A stretch of DNA of 64,000 nucleotides. Source: an uncultured Ectothiorhodospiraceae bacterium. GTDB taxonomy: Bacteria > Pseudomonadota > Gammaproteobacteria > Nevskiales > Oceanococcaceae. How positions within the stretch are numbered: position 1 is the first letter of the stretch; every line of letters begins with the position of its first letter. The stretch lies in contig CAKZQS010000042.1 in assembly GCA_937141935.1 (NCBI GenBank), forward strand, positions 124,001 to 188,000. The letters run 5' to 3'. Position numbers and translations under genes: made by a program. The notes beneath the pieces are model-generated. The model saw nothing but the letters and a program-made list of their open reading frames with translations. It made no database searches and was not told where the DNA came from. Shown here one piece after another: positions 42,918 to 51,147 of the stretch.

Positions 42918-42939
42918 CGTCAGCGTTAACCTTGGTCGG

Positions 42940-43377
42940 ATGAGTGCCAAACAACGCATCTTGCCGCAGTTCGTGCCCGAGCCGAATCTGCATCCCGGCT
43001 GGTCCTTCGCCGGCCACTACCGCGTCAGCGAGGAGGTCCAGGGCTGGATGCCGCAGGCCCAGTGGCCCGAGGCACTGCCCGTCGCGCTGGAGGTGGAGCA
43101 GGCCGGCCGTCGCCGCCTGGAGCTGGCCATCGCCGTCGAGGCGCAGGCGCGCTTGCCCTGCCAGCGCTGCGGCGAACTGCTGGACTGGTCCGCGCAGATC
43201 GCCCAGACGCTGTTGCTGGTGGAGCAGGAAGACCCGGAGTTGCCGCAGCCGCAGTGGCTGGTGGAGGAGGGGCGTGTGCCGCTGCAGGGGCTGGTCGAGT
43301 CCGAGCTGAGCCTGGCGCTGCCGGATTTTCCCCGCCACGAGCGCTGCGCCTTGCAGGGCGAGGCAGCGACGGAATAA
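42940..43377 (+). CDS. yceD: YceD/DUF177 family protein, 23S rRNA accumulation protein
   Basis: 145 aa. Has the DUF177 Cys pair RLPCQRCGELLDW (about 69-81), the acidic VEQEDPELP stretch and a C-terminal LPRH-type segment (DFPRHERCALQGE). YceD in bacteria and plants is needed for 23S rRNA accumulation and is almost always followed by rpmF, as here. ATG at 42940; an earlier in-frame start would overlap maf. Confidence 0.92.
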   Translation: MSAKQRILPQFVPEPNLHPGWSFAGHYRVSEEVQGWMPQAQWPEALPVALEVEQAGRRRLELAIAVEAQARLPCQRCGELLDWSAQIAQTLLLVEQEDPELPQPQWLVEEGRVPLQGLVESELSLALPDFPRHERCALQGEAATE

Positions 43378-43444
43378 AATACGCAGTTTCCTACGCCCAG
43401 TGCCCGGCTCGTCGCCGGCACCTCATCGACGAGACGAGTGACCC

Positions 43445-43645
43445 ATGGCTGTCCAGCAGAACCGCAAGACCCGCTCCAAGCGCGACCACCGCCGCTCCCA
43501 CGATTCGCTGTCCGCGCCGACGCTGTCGGTGGACGCGACCACGGGTGAGACGCATCGCCGCCACCACGTGACCAAGGACGGCTTCTACCGCGGCCGCCAG
43601 GTCATCGTGCCGCCGCAGGTTGACGTCGAAGACGACGAAGCCTAA
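43445..43645 (+). CDS. rpmF: 50S ribosomal protein L32
   Basis: 66 aa. [20 protein letters not shown] is the conserved start (family AVQ-x-N-(K/R)-x-(T/S)-x-S-(K/R)-R), with a [25 protein letters not shown] centre. No zinc cysteines, so it is the zinc-independent form. Between yceD and plsX as in most gammaproteobacteria. A hairpin with a T-run follows. Confidence 0.97.
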   Translation: MAVQQNRKTRSKRDHRRSHDSLSAPTLSVDATTGETHRRHHVTKDGFYRGRQVIVPPQVDVEDDEA

Positions 43646-43656
43646 GCCGGCCTGCA

Positions 43657-43682
43657 CGCCCGCCTTCGCGGTCGGGCGTTTT
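43657..43682 (+). terminator. Hairpin with T-run between rpmF and plsX
   Basis: CGCCCG-CC and GG-T-CGGGCG arms with a 5-nt loop, then TTTT (43679-43682), ending only 4 nt before the plsX ATG. It looks like an intrinsic terminator/attenuator and also covers the plsX ribosome-binding region. Confidence 0.65.
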
Positions 43683-43686
43683 GACC

Positions 43687-44697
43687 ATGGCAGCGCCCAG
43701 CGCAGCAATCGCCGTTGATGGCATGGGGGGCGACCACGGCCCCGATGTCGTTGTGGCGGCCTGCGCGCGGGCGCTGCGCGCCGATCCGGCGCTGAAGATC
43801 CTGCTCGTAGGCCAGCCCGAGGCGCTGGAGCGGCCGCTGCGCCGCGCCGGGCTGCACCAGGATCTGCGCTGCACCCTGCTGCCGGCCACCGAGGTCGTCG
43901 GCATGGACGAGGAGCCGGCCAAGGCCCTGCGCGGCAAGAAGGATTCGTCCATGCGCGTGGCGCTGGACTGCGTGGCCGACGGCCGCGCCGCCGCCGCCGT
44001 CAGCGCCGGCAACACCGGTGCGCTGATGGCCACCGCCCGCTTCGTGCTGAAGATGATCCCCGGCATCGACCGCCCGGCCATCATGGCCGCCGTGCCGGCC
44101 GAGCGCGGCCAGACCCAGGTGCTGGACCTGGGCGCCAATGCCGAATGCAGCCCCGAGCAACTGCTGCACTTTGGCCAGATGGGCTGCGCGGCCTGCCGCG
44201 TGCTGACCGGCAAGGCGCGGCCGACCGTGGGCCTGCTGAACATCGGCAGCGAGAGCATCAAGGGCAATACGGTGGTCAAACAGGCCGCCGATCTCTTCGC
44301 CGCCAGCTCGCTGAACTTCCACGGCTTCGTCGAGGGCAATGACATCTATGCCGGCACGGTCGATGTCGTTGTCTGCGACGGCTTTTCCGGCAATGTCGTG
44401 CTGAAGGCCAGCGAGGGCCTGGCGCGCATGCTGATGGCCGACCTCAAGGGGGCCTTCCAGCGCGGCATCTACCCGCGGCTGGCGGCGCTGCTCGCGGCGC
44501 CGGTGCTGATCGGTCTGAAACGCCACCTGGACCCCGGGCGCTACAACGGCGCCAGCCTGGTCGGGCTGCGCGGCGTGGTGGTCAAATCCCACGGCAGCGC
44601 CGATGCGGCCGCCTTCGCCAACGCCATACGCATCGCCGCGCTGGAAAGCGCGGACAACCTGCCGCAGCGCATCGCCGAAGACCTGCAGCAGGGCTGA
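43687..44697 (+). CDS. plsX: Phosphate acyltransferase PlsX
   Basis: 336 aa. Makes acyl-phosphate from acyl-ACP for phospholipid synthesis. AIAVDGMGGDHGPDVVV at the start (7-23), DGRAAAAVSAGNTGALMA, DLGANAEC, LLNIGSE-S-KGN and VVCDGFSGNVVLKASEG are PlsX hallmarks. ATG at 43687; a TTG at 43681 is in frame. The ribosome site would lie inside the preceding hairpin. Unlike the usual plsX-fabH-fabD-fabG order, no gene follows on this strand for 6.4 kb. Confidence 0.95.
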   Translation: MAAPSAAIAVDGMGGDHGPDVVVAACARALRADPALKILLVGQPEALERPLRRAGLHQDLRCTLLPATEVVGMDEEPAKALRGKKDSSMRVALDCVADGRAAAAVSAGNTGALMATARFVLKMIPGIDRPAIMAAVPAERGQTQVLDLGANAECSPEQLLHFGQMGCAACRVLTGKARPTVGLLNIGSESIKGNTVVKQAADLFAASSLNFHGFVEGNDIYAGTVDVVVCDGFSGNVVLKASEGLARMLMADLKGAFQRGIYPRLAALLAAPVLIGLKRHLDPGRYNGASLVGLRGVVVKSHGSADAAAFANAIRIAALESADNLPQRIAEDLQQG

Positions 44698-45177
44698 CGC
44701 CCGCCCGCGAATCACTCGCGTACTGCGCCCCGCGTCCGCTTCATACGACGGCCTTGAGTCATGCGCCGGCCCGTATTGACGGACAGCGCGGGCTAAGCAG
44801 GACAATGGCGAACGCGCCAAAAGCTCTTGTGGGTCGCGCAGGTCACGCGGGGCCAGGCTACCAAGCACAACTCGGCAGCGGGGGCGCCTGGAGCGGACAT
44901 GAGCGCAGGCCCGTCCGTCGCCGGAATCGCCCGCAGGGGGCGCGCAGGGACGCGCGCCCCGACCATAGGGGCATGGAGGCCCCTTCGGTCGGCCCGGCGA
45001 CGGGCGGATTAGCCGCAGCGTAGTCCGCGGAAGGCGGCGCCGTTGCCGGCACGCCAGAGCAGACCGCCAAACGGCAAGTCGTGGCCAATTCGAGCCGACC
45101 CGCTTTCGAGTATCTGCAATCAGGCACTGGGCCCGCGGTCAGGCCGACTCCAAGACAGCGCGGAGCCGCGACGGGTC
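44698..45177. other. 480-bp gene-free, hairpin-rich region between plsX and gspF
   Basis: I see no convincing gene here; small open frames lack family-like composition. It contains two adjacent perfect hairpins, 44937-44960 and 44961-44990, and a smaller one, GCGG/CCGC, near 45004-45016. It is where fabH would be expected. No tRNA, 4.5S, tmRNA or RNase P RNA landmarks were found. Confidence 0.6.
44937..44990. repeat. Two back-to-back hairpins
   Basis: First: GGGGCGCGC (44937-44945) with GCGCGCCCC (44952-44960), 6-nt loop. Second: GACC/GGTC outer (44961-44964, 44987-44990) and GGGGC/GCCCC inner arms, loop ATGGAG. Could be a palindromic element or a structured RNA; neither is proven. Confidence 0.65.
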
Positions 45178-46389
45178 TCAGCGCACCAGCTGATTCATGT
45201 CGAAGATCGGCAGCATGATCGCCAGCACGATGGTCAGCACCAGGCCGGCCATCAGCAGGATCAGCATTGGGCCCAGGATGCCCATGACGGCATTGATCAG
45301 CGTGTCGACTTCCAGCTCCTGGTTGTGCGCGGCGCGCTCCAGCATCTCGTCGAGTTCGCCGGAGGACTCGCCGTTGGCAATCAGGTTCAGCGTGATCGGC
45401 GGGAAGAGCTTGGACTCACCCAGCGAGCGGGCGATGCCGGCGCCTTCGCGCACCTTGGCCGCCGCGTTTTCGACGGCGTAGCGCATCGGCAGGTTGGACA
45501 CGACGCGGGCGCAGATCTGCATGGCCTCCAGCACCGGCACGCCGGAGGAGACCAGCATCGAGAAGGTGCGGGTGAAGCGGCCGGCGTTGACGCCGCGCTC
45601 CAGCCGGCCCACCAGCGGCAAGCGCAGTTTGACCCGGTGCCAGCGCTCCTTCAGGCGCGGCTGGCGCATGGCCCAGATCCAGCCCGCTACCGCGATGGCC
45701 AGCAGCACCAGCAGAACCACCCAGTTCTCGCGCAGCCCATCACTGGCGGCAATCAGCGCCTGCGTCAGCGGCGGCAGCTCGGCGTCCATGCTGGTGAACA
45801 CGCCCACCACCTGCGGCACCACGCTGGCCAGCAAGAAGGAGACGATGCCCACCGAGGCCAGCACCAGGATCACCGGGTAGGACAGCGCGGCGAAGATTTT
45901 CTTCTGCAGCTCCTGGCGGCGCTCGACGTATTCGGCCAGGCGCTCCAGCACCAGGTCCAGGCGGCCGGACTGCTCGCCGGATTCGACGGTGGCGCAGTAC
46001 ATCTCGTTGAAGATGTGGCCGTAGTCGCGCAGCGCGTGAGCCAGCGTATGGCCCTCGACCACGCGGGCGCGGATGCCCATCACCACGGCGCGCACGCGGC
46101 GGCCTTCCATCTGGTTGGCCGCCGTCGACAGCGATTCCTCCAGCGGCAGCCCGGAGCGCACCAGCGTGGCCAGCTGGCGGGTGAACAGGGCGACGGTCGT
46201 GGCCGGCAGGCCGCGCTCGAAGCGAAAACCCCCGCCGGCGCGCTCGGCCTGGGCCACCTCGGTGACCTCCAGCGGCGTCAGGCCGCGCTCGCGCAGCAGG
46301 CCGCGTACCACCTTGGCGGTGTCGCCCTCCTGCAAGCCGCGCTTTTTCTTGCCGCGCGCGTCGAGCGCGACGTAGCTATATGCGGCCAT
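45178..46389 (-). CDS. gspF: Type II secretion system inner-membrane protein GspF
   Basis: 403 aa. Two T2SSF domains (about 70-190 and 270-395) with three membrane segments. Signature: LFTRQLATLVRSGLPLEESL, then FTRTFSMLVSSGVPVLEAM and GESSGELDEMLERAA. Forms the inner-membrane platform with GspC, GspL, GspM and the ATPase. Last gene of the C-D-E-F run; 30 bp after gspE. GspG onwards is not in the window. Confidence 0.95.
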   Translation of the reverse strand: MAAYSYVALDARGKKKRGLQEGDTAKVVRGLLRERGLTPLEVTEVAQAERAGGGFRFERGLPATTVALFTRQLATLVRSGLPLEESLSTAANQMEGRRVRAVVMGIRARVVEGHTLAHALRDYGHIFNEMYCATVESGEQSGRLDLVLERLAEYVERRQELQKKIFAALSYPVILVLASVGIVSFLLASVVPQVVGVFTSMDAELPPLTQALIAASDGLRENWVVLLVLLAIAVAGWIWAMRQPRLKERWHRVKLRLPLVGRLERGVNAGRFTRTFSMLVSSGVPVLEAMQICARVVSNLPMRYAVENAAAKVREGAGIARSLGESKLFPPITLNLIANGESSGELDEMLERAAHNQELEVDTLINAVMGILGPMLILLMAGLVLTIVLAIMLPIFDMNQLVR

Positions 46390-46419
46390 GGGCCTGTCCG
46401 GCTGCGCGCTTCATCGGCT

Positions 46420-47922
46420 TCAGTCTTCGCGGGTAACGCGCAGAACCTCTTCCAGCGAGGTCGTGCCGTCGAGCACCTTGCGCCGGCCCTCGGCGCGGAT
46501 GCCGGGCGCCATCGTGCGGGCGTGGCGCTCCAGCGCGCTCTCGGCGGCGCCGTCGTGGATCATCGTGCGCATCGTGTCGTCGACGCTGATCACCTCGTGG
46601 ATGCCCACGCGGCCGGTGTAGCCGGTCTGCCGGCAGTGCTCGCAACCCTGGGGCGTGTAGATCACGCCGTCAAAGTCCGGGGGCAGGTCGAGCAGCTTGC
46701 GCTCGGCCTCGTCCGGGCTGTGCGGCAGGCGGCAGTCGTGGCACAGCGTGCGCACCAGGCGCTGGGCGATCAGGCCGATCAGGCTGGAGGCCATCAGGAA
46801 GGGCTCCACGCCCATGTCGCGCAGACGCGCGACCGCGCCAACGGCGGTGTTGGTGTGCAGCGTGGACAGCACCAAGTGGCCGGTCAGCGAGGCCTGCACC
46901 GCGATTTCGGCGGTTTCCAGGTCGCGGATTTCGCCCACCATCACCACGTCCGGGTCCTGGCGCAGGATGGCGCGCAGCCCGCGGGCGAAGGTCATCTCGA
47001 CCTTGGTGTTGACCTGGGTCTGGCCAATGCCGTCGAGGTAGTACTCGATGGGGTCCTCGACGGTGAGGATGTTGCGGCTGGCGTCGTTGAGGCTGGTCAG
47101 CGAGGCGTACAGCGTTGTGGTCTTGCCCGAGCCGGTGGGGCCGGTGACCAGGATGATGCCGTGCGGCTTCTTGATCAGCTCCTGCATCGTGCGCAGCTGC
47201 TGCGGGCCCATGCCCAGGTGGGCCAGGTCCAGCCGGCCGGCCTGCTTGTCCAGCAGGCGCAGCACTACGCGCTCGCCATGGCCGGAAGGGATCGTGGACA
47301 CGCGCACGTCGACCGGGCGGCCGGCGATGCGAATTGAGATGCGGCCGTCCTGCGGCACCCGCTTCTCGGCGATGTCCAGCTTGGCCATGACCTTGACACG
47401 CGACACGATCAGCGGCGTCAGCGCGCGCTGCGGCGCCAGCACCTGGCGCAGCACGCCGTCGACGCGGAAGCGGATGACCAGCCGATTCTCGAAGGGCTCG
47501 ATATGGATATCCGAGGCGTTTTCCTTGACCGCCTCGGAGAGCATCGCGTTGATCAGGCGGATGATCGGCGCGTCGTCATCCGACTCCAGCAGGTCCTGCG
47601 GCTCGGCCAGGGCCTCGGCGGCGCTGGACAGGTCGGCATCGTCGTCCAGGCCCTGCATGGCCTGCATCGTTTCCGAAGAGTTGTTCTCGTAGCGCTTTTG
47701 CAGCTCGCGGTCGAACTCGGCCGGGCTGACTTCCTCCAGCGGCGGCAGGTGGCCGTCAAGCAGGCGCTGCAGCTCCAGCAGGCTCTCCATATCCGGCTCG
47801 GGGCGATGCAGCAGGCGCATCGGCCGCTCCTCGGTCGGCGGCAGCACCAGCACGCCGTGGCGCTTGGAGAAGGCGAAATTCGGCAGGGCGGGGCGGGCCG
47901 GTTCCGGCGCGACGGTGTCCAT
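46420..47922 (-). CDS. gspE: Type II secretion system ATPase GspE
   Basis: 500 aa. N1E domain, then ATPase core: ASDIHIEPFENRLVIRFRVDG, Walker A VTGPTGSGKTTTLYA (about 258-272), Asp box, Walker B GEIRDLETAEIAVQASLTGH, and the zinc tetracysteine CHDC ... CEHC near residues 395-440. Powers pseudopilus assembly on the cytoplasmic face. ATG at 47922 overlaps the gspD stop (TGATG). Confidence 0.96.
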   Translation of the reverse strand: MDTVAPEPARPALPNFAFSKRHGVLVLPPTEERPMRLLHRPEPDMESLLELQRLLDGHLPPLEEVSPAEFDRELQKRYENNSSETMQAMQGLDDDADLSSAAEALAEPQDLLESDDDAPIIRLINAMLSEAVKENASDIHIEPFENRLVIRFRVDGVLRQVLAPQRALTPLIVSRVKVMAKLDIAEKRVPQDGRISIRIAGRPVDVRVSTIPSGHGERVVLRLLDKQAGRLDLAHLGMGPQQLRTMQELIKKPHGIILVTGPTGSGKTTTLYASLTSLNDASRNILTVEDPIEYYLDGIGQTQVNTKVEMTFARGLRAILRQDPDVVMVGEIRDLETAEIAVQASLTGHLVLSTLHTNTAVGAVARLRDMGVEPFLMASSLIGLIAQRLVRTLCHDCRLPHSPDEAERKLLDLPPDFDGVIYTPQGCEHCRQTGYTGRVGIHEVISVDDTMRTMIHDGAAESALERHARTMAPGIRAEGRRKVLDGTTSLEEVLRVTRED

Positions 47923-50159
47923 CAACGCAGGTGGCCGCGGCCCATCTTCTTGCGCGCGGCCGGTTCGCCCGCCTCGTCATCCTCGGGGCCGATGATGGGC
48001 TGGGTTTCGAGCACGCGGCCGTTGAGGCGGGTGTCGAACTGCAGCGGGCGCGCATCCGCATCCCGGGCAGCAGCGGCGTCCGGCGCGGCGGGGGACGGAC
48101 TGTAGGCGCCGGCGCCCGGGCTCTGGGTGGCGCCGCGGCCGGCCGGGGCCTCGTTCTGCGCGGCGGCGGGCGGCCCGGCGCGGCCGGGGGCGCCGGTGGA
48201 CAGATCCAGCGGCTGGTTGGCGGCAGGCGTGGCCGGCCGAGTGGTGTTCAGCATCTGCGACAGCGGGTCGAGCATCGGCCCCTTGTCGCGCCACAGCAGG
48301 CGCGTGCCTTCCTCGTTGGCGTTGTATTGCAGCGAGCGCATGCGGTCGTACTTGCGCGCGGTGTGGAAGTTGGCCGTGCCGCGGTCGCGCAGGATCGTCG
48401 GCTTGATGAAGATCATCAGGTTCTGCTTGGACTTCTGCACGCTGGTCGAGCGGAACAGCGCGCCCAGCACCGGGATGTCGCCGAGCAGCGGGATCTTCTG
48501 CTCGGTCTGCTGCACGTTGTCGTCGATCAGGCCGCCCAGCACCAGGATGTCGCCATCGTCGACCATCACCACCGTCTGCAGCGTGCGCTTGTTGGTGACC
48601 AGGTCCACGGCCCCGGCCGCGCCGGCGCTGATCGAGGAGGACTCCTGCTTGATCTGCAGCTGAATGTTGTCGCCGGCGTTGATCTGCGGCGTGATCGTCA
48701 ACGTCAGGCCCACGTCGCGGCGCTCGATGGTCTGGAAGGGGTTCACCACGCCGGTGCTGCCAGTGTTGGAGAAGGAGCCGGTCAGGAAGGGCACTTCCTG
48801 GCCCACCGAGATCTCGGCCTCCTCGTTGTCCATCGTCACCAGCGAGGGCGTGCTGAGCACGTTGGTGTCGCCGTCGCCGTAGAGCGCGTTGAGCAGGATG
48901 CCGAAGCTGGTGCCCTCGTCATCGATGCGGCCGCCGCCAACGTTCAGGCCCTGGCGGATGGCGCCTAGCGCCGCAGCGGCGCCGCCGGCCCCGGTCGCCG
49001 CGCCGGCGGCCGACAGGATCGAGGTGTCCAGGATGCTGGCCGCGGCGATGCGCTCGTCGTTCAGCACCGCCCAGTCGATGCCGAGCTGGCGGGCCTTGGA
49101 CAGCGAGACCTCGGCCAGAATCGCCTCGACCAGCACCTGGGCGCGGCGGATGTCGAGCTGCGCGATGACCGATTTCAGGCCACGCATGATCTTCGGCGGC
49201 GCGGTGATGACCAGGGCGTTCACGTCCGGCTCGGCCACGATGCGGGTGTCGCCGCCGGCGGCCTGCGCACCCTGGCCCGTGCCTTCCTTGGCCTTCTGCG
49301 TCTCGACATAGCCTTCGAGCAGCGGCGCCAGCGCCTCGGCGCTGGCGTAGGAGAGGTAGATGACCTGGGTATCGCCATCCTCTTCCAGCGGCACGTCCAG
49401 GTGGGCCACCAGCGCGCGGATCGCCAGGCGCTGCGAGCGATCGCCGGAGATCAGGATGGAATTGGTGCGCTCGTCGGCCAGCACCACCGTCGGCGACTGG
49501 CCGGCGGCCTGCTTGGCGGCCTGCGTGCCCTGGTTCAGGCCGCTGACGATCTGCTGCACGTCGCTGGCGCTGGCGTATTCCAAGCGGATCACCTCGACCT
49601 CTTCATCGCTGGTCTGGTCGATGCGGCGGATGATCTCGGCCAGCCGGCTCACGTTGGCCGCGCGGTCGGAGATGATCAGCATGTTCGAGGGCGAATAGGC
49701 CGCCAGGTGGCCGTACTGCGGCACCAGCGGGCGCAGGATCGGCACCAGCTGCGCGGCCGGCACATTGCTGACCTCCACGACGCGGGTCACGACCTCGTCC
49801 TCGGCCAGGCCCTGCAGCTCGAAGTAGCTGCCGCCGTCCTGCTTGGCGCCAACCTCGGGCACGATCTTGACCACCGGCCCGGAGGGCACGGCAGCAAAGC
49901 CGTGCACCTGCAGCACCGACAGGAACACGCTGTACAGCTCTTCGGGCGACATCGGCGAGCTGGACAGCACGGTGACCTTGCCCTTCACCCGCGGATCGAC
50001 AATGAAGTTGATGCCGGTCAGCTCGCTGACGGTGGTGATCAGCGAGGTGATCTCCGCATCTTTGAGGTTCAGCGTGGTGCCGCCGTCCTGGGCGCTGCCG
50101 GCGAAGGGCAGGGCCAGCAGCAGGACGAGGACGCAGGCGCGTAGTCGGGCCAGGATCAT
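47922..50159 (-). CDS. gspD: Type II secretion system secretin GspD
   Basis: 745 aa outer-membrane channel. Signal peptide 1-23, N0 domain LNLKDAEITSLITTVSELTGINFIV, N1-N3 domains, the secretin core with VGQEVPFLTGSF, and GDILVLGGLIDDN ... KIPLLGDIPVLGALFRS. Residues about 640-745 are a Pro/Ala/Gly-rich tail longer than usual. Coupled to both neighbours by TGATG overlaps. Confidence 0.96.
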   Translation of the reverse strand: MILARLRACVLVLLLALPFAGSAQDGGTTLNLKDAEITSLITTVSELTGINFIVDPRVKGKVTVLSSSPMSPEELYSVFLSVLQVHGFAAVPSGPVVKIVPEVGAKQDGGSYFELQGLAEDEVVTRVVEVSNVPAAQLVPILRPLVPQYGHLAAYSPSNMLIISDRAANVSRLAEIIRRIDQTSDEEVEVIRLEYASASDVQQIVSGLNQGTQAAKQAAGQSPTVVLADERTNSILISGDRSQRLAIRALVAHLDVPLEEDGDTQVIYLSYASAEALAPLLEGYVETQKAKEGTGQGAQAAGGDTRIVAEPDVNALVITAPPKIMRGLKSVIAQLDIRRAQVLVEAILAEVSLSKARQLGIDWAVLNDERIAAASILDTSILSAAGAATGAGGAAAALGAIRQGLNVGGGRIDDEGTSFGILLNALYGDGDTNVLSTPSLVTMDNEEAEISVGQEVPFLTGSFSNTGSTGVVNPFQTIERRDVGLTLTITPQINAGDNIQLQIKQESSSISAGAAGAVDLVTNKRTLQTVVMVDDGDILVLGGLIDDNVQQTEQKIPLLGDIPVLGALFRSTSVQKSKQNLMIFIKPTILRDRGTANFHTARKYDRMRSLQYNANEEGTRLLWRDKGPMLDPLSQMLNTTRPATPAANQPLDLSTGAPGRAGPPAAAQNEAPAGRGATQSPGAGAYSPSPAAPDAAAARDADARPLQFDTRLNGRVLETQPIIGPEDDEAGEPAARKKMGRGHLR

Positions 50160-51061
50160 CAGTTCAGACTCACGGAAAAGTTTTGCATGTTGCCCGCGCG
50201 CTCGACCGTCAGGTCGATCGATGCGGCCTGCGACAGTTCGCCCAGCAGCTGCAGGCTGCGGGTGGGGTCGTCGAGGTTCACACCGTTGATGCGGGTGACG
50301 ATGTCGCCGGGGCGCAGCCCGACGTCGCGAAAGATCTGCCGGTCGCGACCGGGGTAAATGCGGTAGCCCACCAGCTGCCCGCCGCGGCGGGCCGGCTGCA
50401 CGCGCAGGTAGCGCGAGGCCTGGGTGGGGTCGTTGAGCAGCGTGTTGCGGATTTCGCTCAGCTGTTGCGCCGCCTGCGCGTCAACGATGGTCGGCGTGCT
50501 GCCGCCCCGCGGCGGCGGGGTGACCGCGACGACGGCGCCGGGGTCGGTGGGGCGGTCCTTCTCCAGCCGCAGCGTTTCCAGCCGGCCATTGCGCTTGAGC
50601 AGCACGCGGTCGGCGTGGATGGCGTGCAGCGTGGCATTGCCCGGGACCGACATGCCCACCGAATAGGGCTTGAGGTCGTTCGGGCTGGATTCGATCAGGG
50701 CGCGCGAGCCCTCCGGCGTGTTGTCGGCCACGATGCCGCGCAGCGTCAGCCGCAGGTTGGTATCCGGCGCGTCGACCGGGTCCACGGCCACCGGCGTCAC
50801 CGGCTCGGGGTTGTACACGCCGAACAGTTGCGCCTGCAGCAGCGGCTCGATCGACAGCTGCTCGCGCGGCGCCGCGGCCCCCGCTTGCGCCGAGGGCTGC
50901 GGCGGTTCCCAGGCGGGGCCGTCCGGCATCAGCAGCCAGAACAGCCGCGCCAGTTCCACGCCAATCAGCAGCAGGAACAGCATGCTCAGCAGGAGCGGTG
51001 CGTGCTGCAGGGCGCGGACGACGGCAGGGGGCAGAGATCTCGGCACGGAAGCGTCGGGCAA
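50159..51061 (-). CDS. gspC: Type II secretion system protein GspC
   Basis: 300 aa. One membrane helix (about 22-45), homology-region domain LRLTLRGIVADNTPEGSRALIE (about 100-121), and a C-terminal PDZ-like domain with YRIYPGRDRQIFRDVGLRPGDIVTRINGVNLDDP. Links the inner-membrane platform to the secretin and helps select substrates. TTG start at 51061, preceded by AGGGGC 5 nt upstream; GTG 51046 is the alternative. Head gene of the cluster and divergent from the cyclase. Confidence 0.93.
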   Translation of the reverse strand: MPDASVPRSLPPAVVRALQHAPLLLSMLFLLLIGVELARLFWLLMPDGPAWEPPQPSAQAGAAAPREQLSIEPLLQAQLFGVYNPEPVTPVAVDPVDAPDTNLRLTLRGIVADNTPEGSRALIESSPNDLKPYSVGMSVPGNATLHAIHADRVLLKRNGRLETLRLEKDRPTDPGAVVAVTPPPRGGSTPTIVDAQAAQQLSEIRNTLLNDPTQASRYLRVQPARRGGQLVGYRIYPGRDRQIFRDVGLRPGDIVTRINGVNLDDPTRSLQLLGELSQAASIDLTVERAGNMQNFSVSLN

Positions 51062-51147
51062 GGCAAGCCCCTAGTTTCTCATGATTTCGACGGCCTCGCG
51101 TGCGCCTGCTATGTTTGCGCGGACAAGGGACAGGGAGAGATCGACCG

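Noticed and set aside
43351-43380. TTGCAG-TAAAAT as a promoter for rpmF
   Set aside because: Only 3 of 6 bases match at -35 and it lies in the yceD end; not strong enough to report as a feature.
44754-45127. Small open frames in the gap after plsX, both strands
   Set aside because: No ribosome site, no family-like pattern, Arg/Pro/Gly-rich like frames opposite or between real genes.
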